A stretch of 64,000 nt of DNA from Pseudocolwellia agarivorans. GTDB lineage: Bacteria; Pseudomonadota; Gammaproteobacteria; Enterobacterales; Alteromonadaceae. Each line of letters begins with the position of its first letter. The stretch's first letter is position 1. The DNA is taken from contig NZ_MUZU01000004.1 of assembly GCF_002000085.1 (NCBI RefSeq), positions 124,001 to 188,000 of the forward strand, given 5' to 3'. The translations under genes were made by a program, and so were the position numbers. This document shows positions 8,257-17,228 of the stretch, in pieces. The notes under the pieces were generated by a model. The model searched no databases, had not been told where the DNA came from, and was given only the letters and a program-made list of their open reading frames with translations.

Positions 8257-9843
8257 ATGAACTCATCTTGGGTTTCAGTATCAGCTTTATCATCAATGTT
8301 ATTGTCTGCTGTTGCAACAGCTGATGTACTTCCAGCAGTACAAAAAGACAGTATGTGGTATAGCGAAGCAAAACAAACCGTAATGAATAAAACCAAACAA
8401 ACTACACGCGATAAAGCTAAAAACGTTATTTTGTTTGTTGGCGATGGTATGGGCATATCTACATTAACTGCGGCTCGTATTCTTGACGGGCAAATGAAAG
8501 GAAACTCAGGCGAAGAAGGTTACTTAAGTTTTGAAACTTTTCCTTATTCAGCTCAAGTTAAAACGTATAACGTTGATGCACAAACACCTGATTCAGCAGG
8601 TACTATGACAGCGATGATCTCAGGTGTTAAAACCGATGTTGGTGTTATTGGTGTTGATGCAAATGTTGAACGTGGTAATTGTGACACAGCAAAAGGTAAT
8701 GAGTTAATTACCGCGATTGAAGTCGCTGAGATAAAAGGATTATCTACCGGTGTTATTTCAACAGCACGTATCACTCATGCAACACCAGCCGCTACTTATG
8801 CTAAATCAGCAGACCGTAACTGGGAAGACGTTTCAGACATGCCAGAAGCTGCGGTTACTGCAGGTTGTGAAGATATAGCTTCTCAATTAGTTAACTTTGA
8901 GAAAAACCTAGAAATGCGTTTTCCAGGTGTAAATGTTGATGGTTTAGAAGTGGTTATGGGCGGTGGTCGTCGTCATTTCTTACCAAAAGATGCCGCATTT
9001 AACAGTGCTGATGCGTCTAGCGCAGTAGAAGGTGATCGTACCGATAGCCGCGATTTAACGGCAGAATGGCAAGCAACTTACCCTAATGGTAAATATGTTA
9101 TCGACCAAGCCGGTTTTAATGCCATTGATGCAGCTACAACTGAACGTGTATTTGGCTTATTTAATGAATCACACATGCAATATGAAGCTGACCGTGCGAA
9201 CGATATAGCAGGCGAGCCATCGTTAACAGAACTTACCTCTAAAGCGATTGATATTTTAGACAACAACGATAAAGGCTTTTTATTAGTGGTTGAGTCAGGT
9301 CGTATTGACCACGGTCATCATGCTGGTAGTGCCTATAACGCGTTAACCGATACTATTGAATTTGCCAAAGCGGTTCAAGCTGCTGTTGATTCAACCAACC
9401 CTGAAGAAACACTTATTCTTGTAACAGCCGATCATAGCCATGTATTTACCATTGCTGGTTATCCAAAACGTGGTAACCCAATTTTAGGTAAAGTAGTTTC
9501 AGTCGGTAGTACTGAACCTGCAATGGCAGCAGACGGTATGCCTTATACAACCTTAGGCTATACCAATGGTTTAGGTTTTAGAAATTTAGTTGATGAAACT
9601 GACGCAGATGCTGCTTATGCTGAAGAACATGCCGCAGGTCGTCATGACTTAACAACTGTTGATACAACAACATCGGGTTTCCATCAAGAAGCTTTAGTGC
9701 CATTAGGGTCAGAAACTCATGCGGGTGAAGATATTTCATTACACGCAATGGGACCTGGCGCACATTTAGCACAAGGCACTGTAGAGCAAAGTGTTGTATT
9801 TCACTTAATTAACCAATCACTTAACTTAATTCCTAATCAATAA
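8257..9843 (+). CDS. Secreted PhoA-family alkaline phosphatase
   Basis: Hydrolyses phosphomonoesters outside the cytoplasm. Metal and catalytic motifs are all present: VGDGMG (Asp 63), TPDSAGT (nucleophile Ser 113), ESGRIDHGHHAG, TADHSH and a final ETHAGED with a zinc His. An N-terminal hydrophobic stretch of about 22 residues ending in ATA-D looks like a signal peptide but has no Lys or Arg before the core. An in-frame stop six bases upstream of the ATG excludes a longer start, and AAGGA precedes it. Ten bases after its stop begins a close paralogue, so the two are probably co-transcribed. No convincing Pho box was found upstream. Confidence 0.93.
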   Translation: MNSSWVSVSALSSMLLSAVATADVLPAVQKDSMWYSEAKQTVMNKTKQTTRDKAKNVILFVGDGMGISTLTAARILDGQMKGNSGEEGYLSFETFPYSAQVKTYNVDAQTPDSAGTMTAMISGVKTDVGVIGVDANVERGNCDTAKGNELITAIEVAEIKGLSTGVISTARITHATPAATYAKSADRNWEDVSDMPEAAVTAGCEDIASQLVNFEKNLEMRFPGVNVDGLEVVMGGGRRHFLPKDAAFNSADASSAVEGDRTDSRDLTAEWQATYPNGKYVIDQAGFNAIDAATTERVFGLFNESHMQYEADRANDIAGEPSLTELTSKAIDILDNNDKGFLLVVESGRIDHGHHAGSAYNALTDTIEFAKAVQAAVDSTNPEETLILVTADHSHVFTIAGYPKRGNPILGKVVSVGSTEPAMAADGMPYTTLGYTNGLGFRNLVDETDADAAYAEEHAAGRHDLTTVDTTTSGFHQEALVPLGSETHAGEDISLHAMGPGAHLAQGTVEQSVVFHLINQSLNLIPNQ

Positions 9844-9853
9844 GGCAAACACA

Positions 9854-11668
9854 ATGAAATCTTTAAAATTAGTCTCATTATCTGTGCTTGTAGCATTAAC
9901 AGGGTGTAACAGTGATGACGGTAAAAATGGTGCTAATGGCGCTAACGGTTTAAATAGCTTAGTTAAGCAAACTCAACTTGCTATTGGTAATGCAAACTGT
10001 GCAAATGGCGGCGTTCAAATAGATTCAGGTTTAGACAACAACAATAACAACCTATTAGATGAAACCGAAGTAGATTCTACACAATATGTATGTACTGCTG
10101 CGGTAACAGAAGCAACAGGTGAAGCGTTAATTAAAACAGTATCAAACCCTTGGTATACCGCTGGTGCAGCGCAAGTTAAAACAGCTAAAATGCAAAGTAA
10201 AAATATTGAAAACACCCGCGGTAAAGCGAAAAACGTGATCTTATTTGTTGGTGACGGTATGGGAATTTCTACTGTAACTGCTGCGCGTATTTTAGCAGGG
10301 CAACAAATGGGTAAAATGGGTGAAGAGCACGAGTTAAGCTTTGATAAATTCCCGTTTACTGGCTTTGCAAAAACATACAATGTTGACTCTCAAACACCTG
10401 ATTCTGCCGGCACAATGACAGCAATGATTTCTGGTGTTAAAACTGATGTAGGTGTTATTGGTGTTTCTGAAGCGATTGAACGTGGTAAATGTAACACGGT
10501 TTCAGGTAACGAATTAGTTACCGCATTAGAACTCGCTGAAATAGCAGGTAAATCTACAGGTGTTATTTCTACTGCACGTATTACTCATGCAACTCCTGCA
10601 GCAACTTACGCTAAATCAGCTGATAGAAACTGGGAAGATGTTTCAGATATGCCTGCTGATGCAGTAACAGCAGGTTGTGAAGATATAGCCTCGCAACTTG
10701 TTAACTTTGAAGCAAATTTAGAAGCTAAATTTACTGGCCTTAATGTTGATGGTCTTGAAGTGGTATTAGGTGGTGGTCGTCGTCATTTCTTACCGAAAGA
10801 TGCTGCATTTAACAGTACTGATGCAACAAGTGCTGTAGAAGGTGACCGAACTGATGGTCGTGATTTAACCGCTGAATGGAAAGCAACTTATCCAAGTGGT
10901 AACTATGTTATGGATAAGGCTGGTTTTGCGGCATTGAATGCAAACTCAACTGAACGCGTATTTGGTTTATTTAACGAATCGCATATGCAATATGAAGCTG
11001 ACCGTAAAAATGATATTGCTGGCGAGCCCTCTTTATCTGAAATGACAAGCAAAGCGATTGATATTTTAGACAACAACGAAAAAGGCTTTTTCTTAACGGT
11101 TGAATCGGGTCGAATTGACCACGGTCATCATGCTGGCAGTGCTTACAACGCATTAACCGATACCATTGAATTTGCTAAAGCGATTGAAGAAGCGGTTAAA
11201 AATACTAACCCTGAAGAAACGCTTATTATTGTTACGGCTGATCACAGTCATGTATTTACTATTGCTGGCTACCCTAAACGTGGTAACCCAATATTAGGTA
11301 AAGTTGTGTCGGTCGGTCAAACAGAACCAACAAAAGCCGCAGATGGTATGCCTTATACTACAGTGGGTTACACCAATGGTTTAGGCTTTAGAAACTTAAT
11401 GACTGAAACCGATGCCGATGCTGGTTATAGCTTACCGGCTGCAGCGGGTCGTCAAGATTTAACTACAGTTGATACTACGTCATCAGGCTATCATCAAGAA
11501 GCACTTGTACCTATGGGGTCAGAAACACATGCAGGTGAAGATGTAGGTGTTTATGCTATGGGACCAGGCGCGCATTTAGTGACGGGGACTAACGAACAAA
11601 GTGTAATTTTCCATGTAATGGATTACGCAGGTAACTTAGTTCAAAGCGCTGAAGCCGCGATGGAATAA
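9854..11668 (+). CDS. Lipoprotein PhoA-family alkaline phosphatase with DUF7151-like N-terminal segment
   Basis: A lipobox (LTGC, Cys 18) is followed by a short Gly-Ala-Asn collagen-like run and then a segment with NCANGG, GLDNNNN and LDETEVD ending in YVC, resembling the DUF7151-type module found in marine lipoproteins. From residue about 120 the protein is a full alkaline phosphatase: VGDGMG, TPDSAGT (Ser 184), ESGRIDHGHHAG, TADHSH, ETHAGED. It is very similar to the preceding phosphatase over this whole domain, indicating a tandem duplication. It is likely the cell-surface or outer-membrane-held version. A strong terminator follows. Confidence 0.92.
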   Translation: MKSLKLVSLSVLVALTGCNSDDGKNGANGANGLNSLVKQTQLAIGNANCANGGVQIDSGLDNNNNNLLDETEVDSTQYVCTAAVTEATGEALIKTVSNPWYTAGAAQVKTAKMQSKNIENTRGKAKNVILFVGDGMGISTVTAARILAGQQMGKMGEEHELSFDKFPFTGFAKTYNVDSQTPDSAGTMTAMISGVKTDVGVIGVSEAIERGKCNTVSGNELVTALELAEIAGKSTGVISTARITHATPAATYAKSADRNWEDVSDMPADAVTAGCEDIASQLVNFEANLEAKFTGLNVDGLEVVLGGGRRHFLPKDAAFNSTDATSAVEGDRTDGRDLTAEWKATYPSGNYVMDKAGFAALNANSTERVFGLFNESHMQYEADRKNDIAGEPSLSEMTSKAIDILDNNEKGFFLTVESGRIDHGHHAGSAYNALTDTIEFAKAIEEAVKNTNPEETLIIVTADHSHVFTIAGYPKRGNPILGKVVSVGQTEPTKAADGMPYTTVGYTNGLGFRNLMTETDADAGYSLPAAAGRQDLTTVDTTSSGYHQEALVPMGSETHAGEDVGVYAMGPGAHLVTGTNEQSVIFHVMDYAGNLVQSAEAAME

Positions 11669-11694
11669 CATTCCTTTATTATTTTACAACGATT

Positions 11695-11730
11695 AAAAGG
11701 TTGGAGAATTACTCCAACCTTTTATTTTTA
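11695..11730 (+). terminator. Rho-independent terminator of the alkaline phosphatase pair
   Basis: A 12-bp perfect stem (AAAAGGTTGGAG with its complement), a 5-nt loop and a T-rich tail lie 26 bases after the stop codon. Confidence 0.93.
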
Positions 11731-11782
11731 TTTTAACAACCCAAACTTAATTTATGTGCTGAAAAGCGCTTTGTGAAAAACT

Positions 11783-12577
11783 ATGTATACAAAAACTATT
11801 GTTAACGCGATAAAAAGCACAACAGTATTGGCTATGGTATCGTCGTTAAATGTAAGTGCAGCAACGTGTGATATAAACGCAAGTATTGTTCAAGCGCATT
11901 ATACGATTGAAGCTGAGAATACCACTGAAGCAGGTAATACGCTTAAACTAAAAGATTCAGCAAACAATAAACACACACATCAAGTCAAAAAAACTGAACT
12001 GACCTTAATACGTAATAAAACTCAAGTTGCTTATGTTTATCCAGTATCCAATGTTACAGACGTTTGGCTAAAGTACCCTAACAATCAAGTGACGTTAAAT
12101 CGTTATTTTGAAGAACAAAAACGAGTTATTGAATATCAACCAAATGAATTGAAACGAGCGGTTGATTGGCAAAAAAAATATCAACTGATCACACCTACAC
12201 AAATTAAAGAATTGAATCTAATCACAAAAGTGGGTAACGGCTGTTATCAACAAGAAGAGTACCATTTAAAAAAAGATAATATCGTGATTAATTTAAGTTG
12301 GTTGCCTCAGTTAAATTTAGTAGAAAGGTTACAAATATCTCAACAAGGGCATACAAAAACTTGGCAGCTACATAATGTTGAATCATCAGAAGATGAAGTT
12401 AAACAGTTTTTTGCTAAACACTACCAATATCAAAGTACTGATTATGCTGATATTGGCGATAATGAGTCTGATCCATTTTTAGTTAAAATGATCAACTTAG
12501 GTTTTGTCGACCATTCGCCACAAGGTTTTTACAATAGCCAAGGGGATAATATTTCACCTGATCACCATCGTCATTAA
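11783..12577 (+). CDS. Secreted protein of unknown function
   Basis: A 264-residue protein with an N-terminal signal peptide (hydrophobic segment ending near SAA at residue 27). The rest is polar, with two Cys (residues about 29 and 153) that could pair, and a His-rich end (DHHRH). The middle (VAYVYPVSNVTDVWLKYPNNQVTLNRYF) and the Trp-containing segments suggest a beta-rich periplasmic fold, but I do not recognise a family. It follows the phosphatase terminator by 52 bases, so it may have its own promoter; the Shine-Dalgarno is weak. A link to phosphate use is suggested only by position. Confidence 0.75.
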   Translation: MYTKTIVNAIKSTTVLAMVSSLNVSAATCDINASIVQAHYTIEAENTTEAGNTLKLKDSANNKHTHQVKKTELTLIRNKTQVAYVYPVSNVTDVWLKYPNNQVTLNRYFEEQKRVIEYQPNELKRAVDWQKKYQLITPTQIKELNLITKVGNGCYQQEEYHLKKDNIVINLSWLPQLNLVERLQISQQGHTKTWQLHNVESSEDEVKQFFAKHYQYQSTDYADIGDNESDPFLVKMINLGFVDHSPQGFYNSQGDNISPDHHRH

Positions 12578-12695
12578 TTTTCAATGTATTCAATGAGAAT
12601 ACGCTTTTTATATCGCTAAAAATACAAGATTGAGCTACGATTATTAGACGAAAACTCCATCTGATTGTGGTTTTATGAGTATATAAGGAGCATTA

Positions 12696-13739
12696 ATGAA
12701 CATAAACCCTTGGCGTAGTACTTCTGTAAGGGCAGCATTAAATGGCTCATCTTTTATTGATCAAAAGCGGATGCATATTCATACCGAACAAGAAGCCCAT
12801 GACTTTCTAGAAAGTTATGGGTTTGATCTTGAAGATGCTATGGATGTTCTTGAGTTAGAAAGTTTACGTAAAGAAGCGATTGAACTGATTCAAGAAGAGC
12901 TGTTATTAGAAAACGAAGTAATACCAGACGTATTGATACAAGAACAAGATATTAGGAAATACTTAATTAGCGCATCAGGACATGGAGAACGTGCATTAGC
13001 GCCTTGGAGTGCAGCCATATTACGGGTTATTCATACCTTGTCGCACAGTCATTCTTATCTCAACGATATTTATCATAACCCTATTAGAGAACAAATTTTC
13101 AATCGTTTTTCCCAGCATATTATTCGTAACGATAACGGCTGTTTTTTAGGGGACATTAAGCTTAACGAAATAGAGTTTCGGGAAGCTAAGTCACGTCGTT
13201 CAGTTGCTTTAAAGCTATTACATAAAGCTGAAAATGTTTCAGCAGACATTTTTGATTGGATAGGTATACGTTTTATAACTGAGCACCGCGCTGATGTTCT
13301 AGATGTGTTAGCTTATTTAAGAATGAATCATGTTATTACTTATGCGAACCTTAAACCGTCTCGCTCGCGCAATAATTTAATTGATTTAGAATGGATAGAT
13401 AAGTGTTTAAAACGAGGTATGTCTACTGATGAAATACGCCATGAAATGGAATCTATCCATTTACCTCAAAAAAGCATTTCAACTAAACAAGCAGAAAAAA
13501 ATCCCTTTAGTGGAGTAAGTTACCAATCTGTTCAAATAACGTGTCGTCATCGTATTAAAATACGGCAAGAAAACGGTTTTAATATGTCGTTCTTTTTTCC
13601 GTTTGAAATACAGTTAATGGATCGTAAAAGTTTTTTAGATACTCGAGAAGGTTTAGCATCTCATGGTGAATATAAAAAACGTCAAAAACAAGCGATTAGA
13701 GAACGCGTATTTCCTTTTTTTACTCATCATAAGTTATGA
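12696..13739 (+). CDS. RelA/SpoT-like nucleotidyltransferase-fold protein (TIGR04552/TIGR04562-like)
   Basis: A 347-residue cytoplasmic protein. Its second half resembles a RelA/SpoT synthetase core: DWIGIRFIT (187-195) at the place of the Asp-containing strand, SGVSYQSVQ (272-280) in place of the GYQSLH motif, FEIQL (303-307) in place of EVQIR with its catalytic Glu, and SHGEYKKRQ (322-330) near the end. The canonical His of the SLH motif is Gln here. The N-terminal half is helical and unlike the HD domain of Rel. I recall NCBI families of this type without assigned function; alarmone synthesis is not shown. The start has an AAGGAG Shine-Dalgarno. It is monocistronic. Confidence 0.6.
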   Translation: MNINPWRSTSVRAALNGSSFIDQKRMHIHTEQEAHDFLESYGFDLEDAMDVLELESLRKEAIELIQEELLLENEVIPDVLIQEQDIRKYLISASGHGERALAPWSAAILRVIHTLSHSHSYLNDIYHNPIREQIFNRFSQHIIRNDNGCFLGDIKLNEIEFREAKSRRSVALKLLHKAENVSADIFDWIGIRFITEHRADVLDVLAYLRMNHVITYANLKPSRSRNNLIDLEWIDKCLKRGMSTDEIRHEMESIHLPQKSISTKQAEKNPFSGVSYQSVQITCRHRIKIRQENGFNMSFFFPFEIQLMDRKSFLDTREGLASHGEYKKRQKQAIRERVFPFFTHHKL

Positions 13740-13812
13740 GTTTTTAGCTTTTTTATTGATTTAACCTTTTGAATTTTAAGTATAAATATTGTGTAAAAAT
13801 AGCTTAACATGT

Positions 13813-13830
13813 CAGTCACAAAATGGTCAT
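13813..13830 (+). promoter_or_regulatory. Candidate Pho box
   Basis: Two GTCA-containing heptamers (CAGTCAC and TGGTCAT) are spaced 11 bases apart around AAAA, matching about 13 of 18 positions of the E. coli PhoB box. A third GTCAT follows at 13834. It lies 47 bases before the phytase-like lipoprotein start, so control by phosphate starvation is plausible. Confidence 0.5.
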
Positions 13831-13876
13831 ATAGTCATGAGATCCTTTAAGTAATTAAATTGAGGATCTTAATAAA

Positions 13877-16800
13877 ATGTATAAAAAACTTGTCAGCATT
13901 GCCGTTTGCAGTGCTTTATTAACCGCATGTAATGATAGTAACGATAGCCCAGTAATTGAAATACCAGCTACACCACCTGCAGAAAAAGTTACTCTAACGG
14001 AAGGCTCTCTAACATTAACTAAATCGCTAGGCGATGTTGTTTTCACTAAAGGCGGCGTTTCATCTGCACCGTTGGCGTTAGATGTAGGCTTTGGTTCAGG
14101 TGCTTACCACCGTGCAGGTGACGACAGTAATGTTTTTTATACCATTACCGACCGTGGCCCAAATATTAAATGTTCAGATACTAACGCTGTGTTTGGCATT
14201 GAAGACTTTTGTATGCCTGGCGGCGATAAAGTTTTCCCACAACCTGACTTCACTCCCACTATTTACAAGATTAAATTAACTAAAGCAGAGAGTGGTGCTT
14301 ATGGTTATGAAGTGTTAGAAGAATTGCCTCTTAAGAATACCCTTGGCGAAAATATTTCAGGTATTACTAACAACTTAACAGTAACTGATTCTGAAACGTC
14401 GATTGGTACTGACGGTGAGTTAATCGATTACGACAACGCAGGTTTAGATACTGAAGCGATTGTGCGTCTAAAAGACGGTACTTTTTGGTTAACTGATGAA
14501 TATGGCCCTTCATTAGTGCATGTAGATGTAGACGGTACTATTTTAAAACGTGTTGTGCCTGAAACCGTAGCAACTGATTTAGATAATGCAGGTTATCCTG
14601 TTGAAGGTTTATTACCTGATGCCTTAAAGCATCGTAAACTTAACCGTGGTATTGAATCTATTGCATTATCTGAAGACGAAAAATCATTATATTTTATTAT
14701 GCAAAGCCCGTTAGCCTTTCCAGATGCTAACGCTTATAAAACATCAAGCCATGTGCGTTTATTTAAGCTAGCCCTTACTGATGGCGATATTACCTCGGTT
14801 GAAGGCGAATATGTTTATAACATGGATCGAGCTTCTTCTTATGCTGGTCTCAATAACACCGGTGATCAAGGTAAAAAGCAAAGCGATGTTAAAATTTCAG
14901 AAATGGTCGCGGTAGGTAACGACGAATTAGTGATACTTGAGCGTATTAGTGGTGTCACTAAATTCTATCGTGTTAACTTAACTACAGGCGATAATATTTT
15001 AGGTGAAGCTATTGCTACAGGTACCGTGGTTAATAACGAATCGACAGAAGAAAAAACCTTAGAACAAGTGTACGACTTAGCTTCTCATAATGCGAAAGCG
15101 GTTAGTAAAGAATTAGTTTTTAATACCTTAACCGATATGCCTGCAGGTATGACGGCACCAACAAAAATTGAAGGTATCGCAGTATTAGATAATGAACATG
15201 TATTACTCATTAACGACAACGACTTTGGTATTTTTGGTGATGCAACACAGGCATTAGTATTAAATATTGCAGACAAATTTATGTCGGCAGGCGCTTCAAT
15301 TAAAAAACCAGCAATGAACATGATCGCGCGTTATCAATCTAACATTTTGGGTGAAAGTGCTGCTGAAATTGTTGCCTTTCATTCAGAAAGTAAACGTGTT
15401 TATGTGATTAACGCTAAATCGAGCCAAGTCGATATTTTATCAGGTATTTCAAGCTCTGAAGCGTTAGCAGCACCTTTAACGGCGACTAACTTAACAAAAG
15501 ACGCATCAATTGATGTAAGTGCGAATATTACAGAAGCTGGCGGTATAAATAGTGTTGCTGTTCACGGCAACTTATTAGCGGTTGCGGTAGAGCACGATAA
15601 TAAACAAGCCAATGGCATGGTTGCTTTTTATCAGTTAGATGCAACAACAGGCGCGGCAACTTACTTAAGCCAAGTTGCCGTAGGTGCATTACCTGATAAC
15701 GTTCAATTCTCGCCAGACGGCACTAAACTTGTTGTAGCATGTGAAGGTGAGCCAAGTGGCGATTACTTGTCAGATCCTGAAGGTTCAATCGCTATTATCA
15801 ATATTGCTGACCAATCTCCAGCAGCATCAGCCACTATATTAGGTTTTACTGACTTTAATGCTGGCGGTAGCAGAGCCAATGAATTACCTGAGGGTGTACG
15901 TATTTTTGGTGGCGCTTTTGGTGGAACACCATCAACAGTTGCTCAAGATTTAGAACCTGAATACGTAGCTTTTGCAGACGATAGCTCGATGGCTTATGTT
16001 TCTTTACAAGAAAACAACGCAATCGCTTTGGTTGATTTAGCTACAAGTAAAATTAGCCGTATTATTGCTTTGGGTAATAAAGATTATAGCCAAGCAGAAA
16101 ACGCTTTAGATGTATCAGACAAAGATAAAGACGCTGAAGTTTCAGGCACTAAACACCACAACGGCAAAGGCCGCATTAACATCACTACTTGGGACAATGT
16201 TGTTGGTACATATCAACCCGACACTATCGCAAGTTACGCGGTAAATGGTGTTAACTATATTGTTACGGCTAACGAAGGTGACGCACGTGAGTATATCTCG
16301 GGCGAACTCAACGATGATTTTGAAACTCAAGTTACTTGTGAAGCTGAAGGGTTAAATTGGGACACTAATCAAGAAGCATGTTTTGATGGTGATACACCCA
16401 CTATGTGTGCAACAAAAGGTTTACTTAACCTAGAAAACGAAACGTGTTTTTCATATGTTGAAGAATTTAGAGTTGAAGACTTAACCATTAGTGGTTCTTA
16501 CGGTGATTTTGTTGCGCCAATTCCAACCAGTGTTGCTGAAATAGCCGATAACTTTAGTGCTGAAATAACAGAAAAAATTACAGACGAAGCGCTAGGACGT
16601 TTAAAAATAACTACCGTAAACGCACTAAATAAAGTAACGGGTACAGTAACAAAACTACAAAGTTACGGCGCACGCTCATTCAGTATTTGGACAGAGTCGG
16701 GCGAATTAGTGTTTGATTCAGGTTCAGACATTGCCAAAATTACAGCAGGTAGAGTCGGTGAGTTCTTTAATGCTTCAAACGACAAAGAAGCAGACGATAA

Positions 16801-17125
16801 AAAGAATGATCGCTCTTCAGCTAAAGGCGCAGAACCCGAAGCACTTGCTGTAGGTGAAGTAAACGGTAGAACTTACGCATTTGTAGGCTTAGAACGCGTA
16901 GGTGGCATTATGATGTACGACATTACCAACCCTAACGGTGTGCAGTTTATCGAATATGTTATTAACCGTGACTTTACTAAAGATCCAACTGAGTCAACGG
17001 AGGCTGGCGATGTAGGCCCTGAAGGAATGAAGTTTGTTCCTGCAGATAAAAGCCCGACAGGTGAAGCATTATTGATAGTAGGTAATGAAGTGAGCGGTAG
17101 CACTAACGTATACGAAATAAAATAG
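13877..17125 (+). CDS. Phytase-like esterase domain fused to choice-of-anchor I domain, lipoprotein
   Basis: A 1082-residue lipoprotein (lipobox LTAC, Cys 18). Residues about 35-500 resemble the esterase-like/phytase-like beta-propeller family (FYTITDRGPN, LTDEYGPSLVHVDVDG, RGIESIALS). From about residue 505 to the end it resembles choice-of-anchor I proteins, another propeller-type module (NSVAVHGNLLAVAVE, ALPDNVQFSPDG, VVACEGEPS, TANEGDAREY, PEALAVGEVNG, GPEGMKFVP). Four Cys lie in an insert near 815-860. It probably hydrolyses phosphoesters at the cell surface. A candidate Pho box precedes it, GAGGA lies about ten bases before the ATG, and a bidirectional terminator follows. Confidence 0.82.
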   Translation: MYKKLVSIAVCSALLTACNDSNDSPVIEIPATPPAEKVTLTEGSLTLTKSLGDVVFTKGGVSSAPLALDVGFGSGAYHRAGDDSNVFYTITDRGPNIKCSDTNAVFGIEDFCMPGGDKVFPQPDFTPTIYKIKLTKAESGAYGYEVLEELPLKNTLGENISGITNNLTVTDSETSIGTDGELIDYDNAGLDTEAIVRLKDGTFWLTDEYGPSLVHVDVDGTILKRVVPETVATDLDNAGYPVEGLLPDALKHRKLNRGIESIALSEDEKSLYFIMQSPLAFPDANAYKTSSHVRLFKLALTDGDITSVEGEYVYNMDRASSYAGLNNTGDQGKKQSDVKISEMVAVGNDELVILERISGVTKFYRVNLTTGDNILGEAIATGTVVNNESTEEKTLEQVYDLASHNAKAVSKELVFNTLTDMPAGMTAPTKIEGIAVLDNEHVLLINDNDFGIFGDATQALVLNIADKFMSAGASIKKPAMNMIARYQSNILGESAAEIVAFHSESKRVYVINAKSSQVDILSGISSSEALAAPLTATNLTKDASIDVSANITEAGGINSVAVHGNLLAVAVEHDNKQANGMVAFYQLDATTGAATYLSQVAVGALPDNVQFSPDGTKLVVACEGEPSGDYLSDPEGSIAIINIADQSPAASATILGFTDFNAGGSRANELPEGVRIFGGAFGGTPSTVAQDLEPEYVAFADDSSMAYVSLQENNAIALVDLATSKISRIIALGNKDYSQAENALDVSDKDKDAEVSGTKHHNGKGRINITTWDNVVGTYQPDTIASYAVNGVNYIVTANEGDAREYISGELNDDFETQVTCEAEGLNWDTNQEACFDGDTPTMCATKGLLNLENETCFSYVEEFRVEDLTISGSYGDFVAPIPTSVAEIADNFSAEITEKITDEALGRLKITTVNALNKVTGTVTKLQSYGARSFSIWTESGELVFDSGSDIAKITAGRVGEFFNASNDKEADDKKNDRSSAKGAEPEALAVGEVNGRTYAFVGLERVGGIMMYDITNPNGVQFIEYVINRDFTKDPTESTEAGDVGPEGMKFVPADKSPTGEALLIVGNEVSGSTNVYEIK

Positions 17126-17162
17126 CCTAAAAGCTATGTAAATTTTGTACTGCAAGTTAAAT

Positions 17163-17197
17163 AAAAAGGCATAGCGCTAAAACGCTATGCCTTTTTT
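17163..17197. terminator. Bidirectional terminator between convergent genes
   Basis: A 14-bp perfect stem (AAAAAGGCATAGCG with its complement) with loop CTAAAA, flanked by A and T runs, serves both the phytase-like gene and the leftward gene that follows. Confidence 0.93.
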
Positions 17198-17228
17198 AAT
17201 TGTGTTAATTGCAGATTACTTTATCGTT

